NCBI GenBank assembly: GCA_910576125.1 | Contig: CAJTHM010000004.1 | Coordinates: 240,869 to 304,868 of the forward strand | Reading direction: 5' to 3' | DNA from: Lachnospiraceae bacterium | Lineage (GTDB): Bacteria; Bacillota; Clostridia; Lachnospirales; Lachnospiraceae | Length of the DNA stretch: 64,000 nucleotides | Part shown: piece after piece, positions 60,164 to 64,000 of the stretch | Position numbering within the stretch: the stretch's first letter is position 1 | Layout: each line of letters begins with the position of its first letter | The notes under the pieces: generated by a model | The model's input: the letters and a program-made list of their open reading frames with translations, nothing else | Told to the model about the DNA's origin: nothing | The model's database searches: none | Position numbers and translations under genes: made by a program

Positions 60164-61182
60164 CGATGAAGCATTTTGATACTTACAGAAAACTGGTTCT
60201 GATTACAGGAGCTGTCATATCGGTTTTATCTGTTCTTGTGGTGTTTTTTGCAAGAAGCAGTCCTGTTACAATGCTTTGGGGATTTTCTGACGTGCTTATC
60301 TTATTTGCCTTACTGCTCCTGCTTGATTTTCTCCACAATCGTTACAACGATGATTTATTAGAACAGATTACCCTGCTTATAGAAGCTTTGGTTGAACAGC
60401 AGGAACGGCAAATCTTTTCAGAAGCAGAAGATACGCTGACAGCCCGTTTGCAGCATCAGCTTTTAAAACTCCGCAACATTCTGACAGCCCAAAATCAGAT
60501 GTTAGCACAGGAAAAAGAACAGATTAAAACACTGATTTCTGATATTTCACATCAGATAAAAACGCCTATTGCAGCAGCAAATACATTTGCCGAGCTACTT
60601 AGCGATGGGGAACTGTCTGCGGAAGAAAGAACAGAATATATTACCACTTTGCAGATGTCACTTGGAAAGCTGACCTTTTTGACAAACAGTTTGATTAAGA
60701 TGTCCCGTCTGGAAAGCGGCATCATCAGCTTAAAGCCCGAAAAGAACAGCTTGAACGAGATTGTACTCCAAGCTGTAAAAACGGTATATGCAAAAGCAAA
60801 GGAAAAAGGCATTTTGATAACCTTTGAATGTGACCAGGCCTTTGAAGCGGTTTTAGATTTTAACTGGACGGCAGAAGCCATATCAAATGTCATTGATAAT
60901 GCCGTGAAATATACGCCGCAAGGAGGTTTTGTCCGCTTACAGATAACAGAGTACCCGTCCTTTCTGCGGCTTGATATAAGCGACAGCGGTGTTGGCATCC
61001 CGGAAGAAGAACAGGCTAAGATTTTTGGGCGGTTTTACAGAGGAAAACAATCCGTGGGTACTGACGGGGTGGGAATCGGCTTATACCTTACCCGTGAAAT
61101 TATCAATAAACAGAATGGATATATGAAAGTCTCATCTGATGAAAACGGAAGCACCTTTTCGATGTTTTTGAAGAAAAACTAA
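60160..61182 (+). CDS. Sensor histidine kinase
   Basis: 340 aa. Two N-terminal membrane helices (LVLITGAVISVLSVLVVFFA and MLWGFSDVLILFALLLLLDF) with a very short external loop; H box LISDISHQIKTPIAAANTFA; N box AISNVIDNAVKYTP; G boxes SDSGVGIPEEEQ and GVGIGLYLTREII. Intramembrane-sensing type, as in transporter-linked systems. The alternative start at 60166 (MKHFDTYRK) is equally likely. Confidence 0.9.
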   Translation: MTMKHFDTYRKLVLITGAVISVLSVLVVFFARSSPVTMLWGFSDVLILFALLLLLDFLHNRYNDDLLEQITLLIEALVEQQERQIFSEAEDTLTARLQHQLLKLRNILTAQNQMLAQEKEQIKTLISDISHQIKTPIAAANTFAELLSDGELSAEERTEYITTLQMSLGKLTFLTNSLIKMSRLESGIISLKPEKNSLNEIVLQAVKTVYAKAKEKGILITFECDQAFEAVLDFNWTAEAISNVIDNAVKYTPQGGFVRLQITEYPSFLRLDISDSGVGIPEEEQAKIFGRFYRGKQSVGTDGVGIGLYLTREIINKQNGYMKVSSDENGSTFSMFLKKN

Positions 61183-61202
61183 AAAGGAATGAAAGGAACA
61201 GA

Positions 61203-61487
61203 ATGAAGCAAATACATTGGATATGCTGCCCAAACTGCGGCAGTAAAACTCGTGACAGGCTTAGAGAGGATACTATTTTGATAAACTACCCTATCTACTG
61301 TCCGAAGTGTAAACAGGAAACTTTAATCAATGCAAGGGATTTACAGATAACTGTCATCAAAAGACAGCAGACACAACAAAGTGGAGTGAATATCTTATTT
61401 GGAGGAAACAGAAAATGGCAAAATCATGATTTGAGGAAAAGGGCGGCAAATACGAAAGGCAAGGCGATTACTTATTACTGTGCTTAA
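61203..61487 (+). CDS. Cysteine-rich KTR-domain protein
   Basis: 94 aa; the recognisable part is the first 55: WICCPNCGSKTRDRLREDTI then INYPIYCPKCKQETLINARD, two CPxC knuckles and the KTR motif. KTR proteins lie at the edges of many Firmicutes mobile elements; function unknown. The C-terminal 40 residues overlap a tnpV remnant in another frame and are probably not native. Confidence 0.7.
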   Translation: MKQIHWICCPNCGSKTRDRLREDTILINYPIYCPKCKQETLINARDLQITVIKRQQTQQSGVNILFGGNRKWQNHDLRKRAANTKGKAITYYCA

Positions 61488-61520
61488 CTGTATTTACTGA
61501 AGAAGAACAGCCGACAGAGA
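61415..61520 (+). pseudogene. tnpV: tnpV remnant
   Basis: GGAGG, then ATG-GCA-AAA-TCA-TGA: MAKS and a stop, but the frame continues FEEKGGKYERQGDYLLLCLT and VFTEEEQP, the start of a TnpV protein. Codon 5 is now a stop, and homology ends where a terminator begins. Confidence 0.65.
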
Positions 61521-61540
61521 GAAATCTCTGCTGCTTTTTT
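61511..61540 (+). terminator. Terminator after the KTR gene
   Basis: CAGAGA-GAAA-TCTCTG with AGC/GCT outside, then TTTTTT. Confidence 0.7.
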
Positions 61541-61582
61541 CGGGCGTCATATAGTTATTTTTTAGAAAAAAGAGAAAGGATA

Positions 61583-61620
61583 TTGACATGCAAGTGCTAT
61601 ATGTATATAATGTGCATGTA
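61583..61620 (+). promoter_or_regulatory. Consensus sigmaA promoter with GntR operator
   Basis: TTGACA (61583-61588), 17-bp spacer, TATAAT (61606-61611): a perfect consensus. ACATGCA (61586-61592) and TGCATGT (61613-61619) form an inverted repeat that straddles it, a good autoregulatory site for the GntR protein. Confidence 0.8.
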
Positions 61621-61649
61621 TCAACATCACACTAAAGGAGGCAGGATAT

Positions 61650-62027
61650 TTGAAGATTGTAATATCGAACATATCGGAAGCCCCCCTTTACCAACAAATC
61701 AAAGACCAGATAAAAGATGCAATCTTAAAAGGAGAATTAGTAGAGGGCGATGCACTTCCGTCTATTCGTGCCTTTGCAAATGATTTAAAGGTCAGCGTCT
61801 TAACAATACGGAGAGTCTATGATGAATTGGAACAAGAGGGATTTGTAACAAGCCAGGTCGGTATTGGCACTTTTGTTTCTACAAGCAACATTGAATTACT
61901 GCGGGATTCCAAGCGGCGGCTTGTGGAGAAAAAAATGCTCGATATGATTCAGACAGCGAAATCTTTGGGCATTAGTAAAGAGGAATTAAATGCCATGATG
62001 GACATTTTATACGAGGAGGAAAACTGA
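61650..62027 (+). CDS. GntR-family regulator, YtrA type
   Basis: 125 aa. Winged helix: APLYQQIKDQIKDAILKGEL, GDALPSIRAFANDLKVSVLT and IRRVYDELEQEGFVTSQVGI; the short C-terminal part (MLDMIQTAKSLGISKEELNA) is YtrA-type without a ligand domain. Starts at TTG 61650 with AAGGAGG 9 nt upstream. First gene of a repressor-ATPase-permease operon, usually induced by cell-wall antibiotics. Confidence 0.88.
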   Translation: MKIVISNISEAPLYQQIKDQIKDAILKGELVEGDALPSIRAFANDLKVSVLTIRRVYDELEQEGFVTSQVGIGTFVSTSNIELLRDSKRRLVEKKMLDMIQTAKSLGISKEELNAMMDILYEEEN

Positions 62028-62897
62028 ATGGATAACATTTTAGAAGTATCTGGATTAAATAAAAGGTATGGTGATTTTGCCTTAAAAGACATCTCTTTTT
62101 ATTTGCCAGACGGCTGTATCACGGGATTTGTAGGAATCAACGGAGCGGGAAAAACCACTACTCTCAGAAGCATCTTAGGGCTTACAAACAAGGTGTCTGG
62201 AAATATAAAGTTTTTTGGCATGGACATGGATGGGAATGAAAGTAAAATAAAAGACCGCATTGGCATTGTGCTTGATGAAGGATGCTTTTATGATGAATTA
62301 ACACTCTCAGAAATGAAAAATGTAATTGCCCCAGCTTACAAGAATTGGTGCGAACAGGACTTTATAGATTACATGGAACAGTTTTCATTGAATCTGAAAC
62401 AGAAAATCAATACCCTGTCAAAAGGAATGCGGATGAAATACGCTTTAGCTCTGGCACTTTCCCATAAAGCGGAACTGCTTATCATGGATGAGCCAACAAG
62501 CGGTCTTGACCCGTTAGTCCGAAGCCAGCTTTTAAATATATTAAAGGATTATATGGGCAAAGGTGGAAAAGGCGTATTTTTCTCTACACATATTACTTCT
62601 GATTTGGACAAAATTGCAGATATGCTGATTATGATTGATGGCGGTGAGATTGTTTTTCAAGAGGAAAAGGACCAGTTGCTTGACAGCTACCGAATCATAA
62701 AGGGCAGCACTGAAAAACTGAATACGGATACAAGGAAATATTTCTTGAACATTGAGGAAAGTGCTTACAGCTTTACAGGAATTACAAAACAGGGTGCTGA
62801 TGTTATGGTGCATATGCAGGATGTTCTTACAGAAAGACCCACAATCGAGAACATCATGCTTGCGAATGTGGAAAGGAGAAAAAAAGATGTTAATTAG
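62028..62897 (+). CDS. ABC transporter ATP-binding protein (YtrB type)
   Basis: 289 aa. Walker A GINGAGKTTTLRSILG, signature TLSKGMRMKYALALAL, Walker B LLIMDEPTSGLDPLVR, switch His FFSTHITSDLDK. The C-terminal extension is typical of YtrB/BcrA-like ATPases. Starts directly after the GntR stop codon and overlaps the permease by 11 bp. Confidence 0.92.
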   Translation: MDNILEVSGLNKRYGDFALKDISFYLPDGCITGFVGINGAGKTTTLRSILGLTNKVSGNIKFFGMDMDGNESKIKDRIGIVLDEGCFYDELTLSEMKNVIAPAYKNWCEQDFIDYMEQFSLNLKQKINTLSKGMRMKYALALALSHKAELLIMDEPTSGLDPLVRSQLLNILKDYMGKGGKGVFFSTHITSDLDKIADMLIMIDGGEIVFQEEKDQLLDSYRIIKGSTEKLNTDTRKYFLNIEESAYSFTGITKQGADVMVHMQDVLTERPTIENIMLANVERRKKDVN

Positions 62898-63528
62898 CTT
62901 AGTGAAAAAAGAATTTCTGATTGTAAAGAAATATGTAGGCATCATGCTTATCGTGTCATTTCTGATTCCGCCCATTATGCTATGGCGGATGCCGGAAGCG
63001 GCGGGGGCAATGGGATTTACACTCACTGTTATTTTTAGCATTTTCATGTTGACCCAGTATGTTTCTTTAAAAGAATATCAGTATCCAAAGGCAACTACCC
63101 TGCTTTGTGCATTGCCTTATCCCCGAAAAATAATTGTGCTTTCAAAATACTGTTTTTGTCTGATTATTTATGCGGTCTGCTGTTTGGTCTTTGGGATTGA
63201 CACAATCATTTTCCCGAAATTAGGAACATTTGATATAAGAATGGCGGCTATCGCTTTTTTAGTAATCACGATACCATTATCTTTTTATTTTCCTGCGTTG
63301 TATAAGTTGGGATACGAAAAGACAAAATTTGTATTTGTCATAATTATTATGGCATCCCCTGTTTTATTTGCCTTTCTGTTTAAACCAGAAAATGCAGTAA
63401 GATTTAGCTTTTTAGACAGTATCTCTACAACAACGATAGCAATTTTAAGCGTTATCATCAGTCTTGTTACCTTTTCAATATCAGCCATTCTGTCAATTCG
63501 ATTTTTTGAAAAAAGTGATTTGACATAG
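62887..63528 (+). CDS. ABC-2 type permease
   Basis: 213 aa with six hydrophobic segments (GIMLIVSFLIPPIMLWRM, MGFTLTVIFSIFMLTQYVSL, YCFCLIIYAVCCLVFGID, MAAIAFLVITIPLSFYFPAL, FVFVIIIMASPVLFAFLF, AILSVIISLVTFSISAILSI). AAAGGAGA lies before ATG 62887. Membrane partner of the YtrB-type ATPase; substrate unknown. Confidence 0.85.
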   Translation: MLISLVKKEFLIVKKYVGIMLIVSFLIPPIMLWRMPEAAGAMGFTLTVIFSIFMLTQYVSLKEYQYPKATTLLCALPYPRKIIVLSKYCFCLIIYAVCCLVFGIDTIIFPKLGTFDIRMAAIAFLVITIPLSFYFPALYKLGYEKTKFVFVIIIMASPVLFAFLFKPENAVRFSFLDSISTTTIAILSVIISLVTFSISAILSIRFFEKSDLT

Positions 63529-63539
63529 GAGGTTTTCAT

Positions 63540-63881
63540 ATGGAACGTGATGTAATAGTCCTGTATATAATAGCGGGTGTATCGTTTTCCTTTGCTTTAT
63601 TCAACTGTATTCTTTTTGCAATAAAACATGGAAAGACAACGAAAACGAATGGAACGATTGTTTCCATAAAATCAACAAATCCGACGAATGAAAAGTGGCG
63701 TAATGCAAAATTGGCAGAGATTTCCTATCGGGTTAATGACAGAAGCATTGTATCTAAAAATCGCATACAAGTTCCTTTAACATCCAAGATAGGAACACCG
63801 ATAACCGTTCGTTATGACCGAAACCAACCAGAGAGAATATACAGCTATTCAGCAAAGCGAGTAATTACGCAATGTCATTAA
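63540..63881 (+). CDS. DUF3592-like membrane protein
   Basis: 113 aa: one N-terminal membrane helix (YIIAGVSFSFALFNCILFAI), then a beta-sheet domain with TKTNGTIVSIKSTNP, RNAKLAEISYRVNDR and GTPITVRYDRNQPERIYSY, the DUF3592 pattern. GGAGG lies 8 nt upstream. Last gene of the YtrA-type operon; function unknown. Confidence 0.7.
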   Translation: MERDVIVLYIIAGVSFSFALFNCILFAIKHGKTTKTNGTIVSIKSTNPTNEKWRNAKLAEISYRVNDRSIVSKNRIQVPLTSKIGTPITVRYDRNQPERIYSYSAKRVITQCH

Positions 63882-63891
63882 CTTAAGGAAA

Positions 63892-63950
63892 AGAACAATA
63901 CCGGATGTCTTTACACCCATTCATGGGATAAAGACATCCGGTATTGTTCT
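63892..63950 (+). terminator. Long perfect hairpin closing the operon
   Basis: Perfect 22-bp arms 63892-63913 and 63929-63950 with a 15-nt loop and no T run. Confidence 0.75.
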
Positions 63951-64000
63951 GGGAATCAGTCTTACCATTTGACGATCTTCTACTGTAATTATTATGCAAG

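Overview
The window is accessory DNA from a Gram-positive anaerobe, most likely a gut Clostridia (Lachnospiraceae/Ruminococcaceae type). This rests on strong AAGGAGG ribosome sites, Firmicutes-type regulators, a Tn1549-family conjugation module, and TnpV/TnpW/TnpX-type transposon genes. I see no rRNA, tRNA or housekeeping gene. The whole window reads as mobile elements nested inside each other, flanked by antimicrobial-peptide-type ABC transporter and two-component operons.

Layout. (1) 1-4158: a minus-strand lantibiotic-immunity type operon: HTH protein, response regulator and histidine kinase, then an ABC ATPase and two permeases behind an operator of four repeats spaced 11 bp. (2) 4312-7205: relic of one Tn1549-type ICE (frameshifted XRE regulator, relaxase, MobC, DUF4316-like, truncated YodL-like gene), ending at an illegitimate junction with an ABC ATPase fragment. 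(3) 7206-13785: debris and an older mobilizable transposon: broken IS66, relaxase tail, PD-(D/E)XK transposase, tnpV, large palindromes, a BECR-like gene, a zinc-ribbon protein, a sigma-like protein, tnpW and the first 34 codons of a tnpX-like serine recombinase. (4) 13783-15079: a segment with a GNAT gene, possibly an accreted element remnant. (5) 15080-54286: a Tn1549-type ICE with its own serine recombinase, sigma-like regulator, BlaR1/BlaI pair, relaxase, MobC, VirB4, PrgI, VirB6, NlpC/P60, VirD4, PcfB, primase, ArdA, DNA methyltransferase and ParB. (6) 33762-46517: inside that ICE, a 12.8-kb integrative mobilizable element that splits maff2. It carries a serine recombinase, primase/helicase, MOBQ relaxase, oriT, a SymE-like pair and regulators. 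(7) 54285-55814: the remaining 509 codons of the interrupted recombinase. (8) 56073-61182: ABC exporter plus two-component system. (9) 61203-63950: transposon scars and a YtrA-type GntR/ABC operon.

How the parts work together. In the ICE, ParB, methyltransferase, ArdA, primase, PcfB and VirD4 are read leftward into Maff2, VirB6, PrgI, VirB4, NlpC/P60 and the DUF4315/DUF4366 proteins, ending with the relaxosome genes mobC and relaxase. A 23-bp imperfect palindrome (19 copies, two of them in the ICE relic) sits mostly just upstream of these genes and is absent from the nested element and the flanks, so it marks an ICE-wide control or partition network. Precise removal of the 12,756-bp element would restore maff2. 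Precise removal of everything between 13783 and 54286 would restore the tnpX-like gene.

Most interesting points: the dispersed palindrome family next to a ParB/KorB-like protein; a caspase-like protease inserted between mobC and the relaxase gene of the ICE only; recurrent ATA/ATC/CTG start codons behind good ribosome sites on transfer genes; three consecutive hairpins with near-identical 9-nt loops beside the nested element's oriT; and interleaved inverted repeats between the permease and response-regulator genes at 59311-59456.
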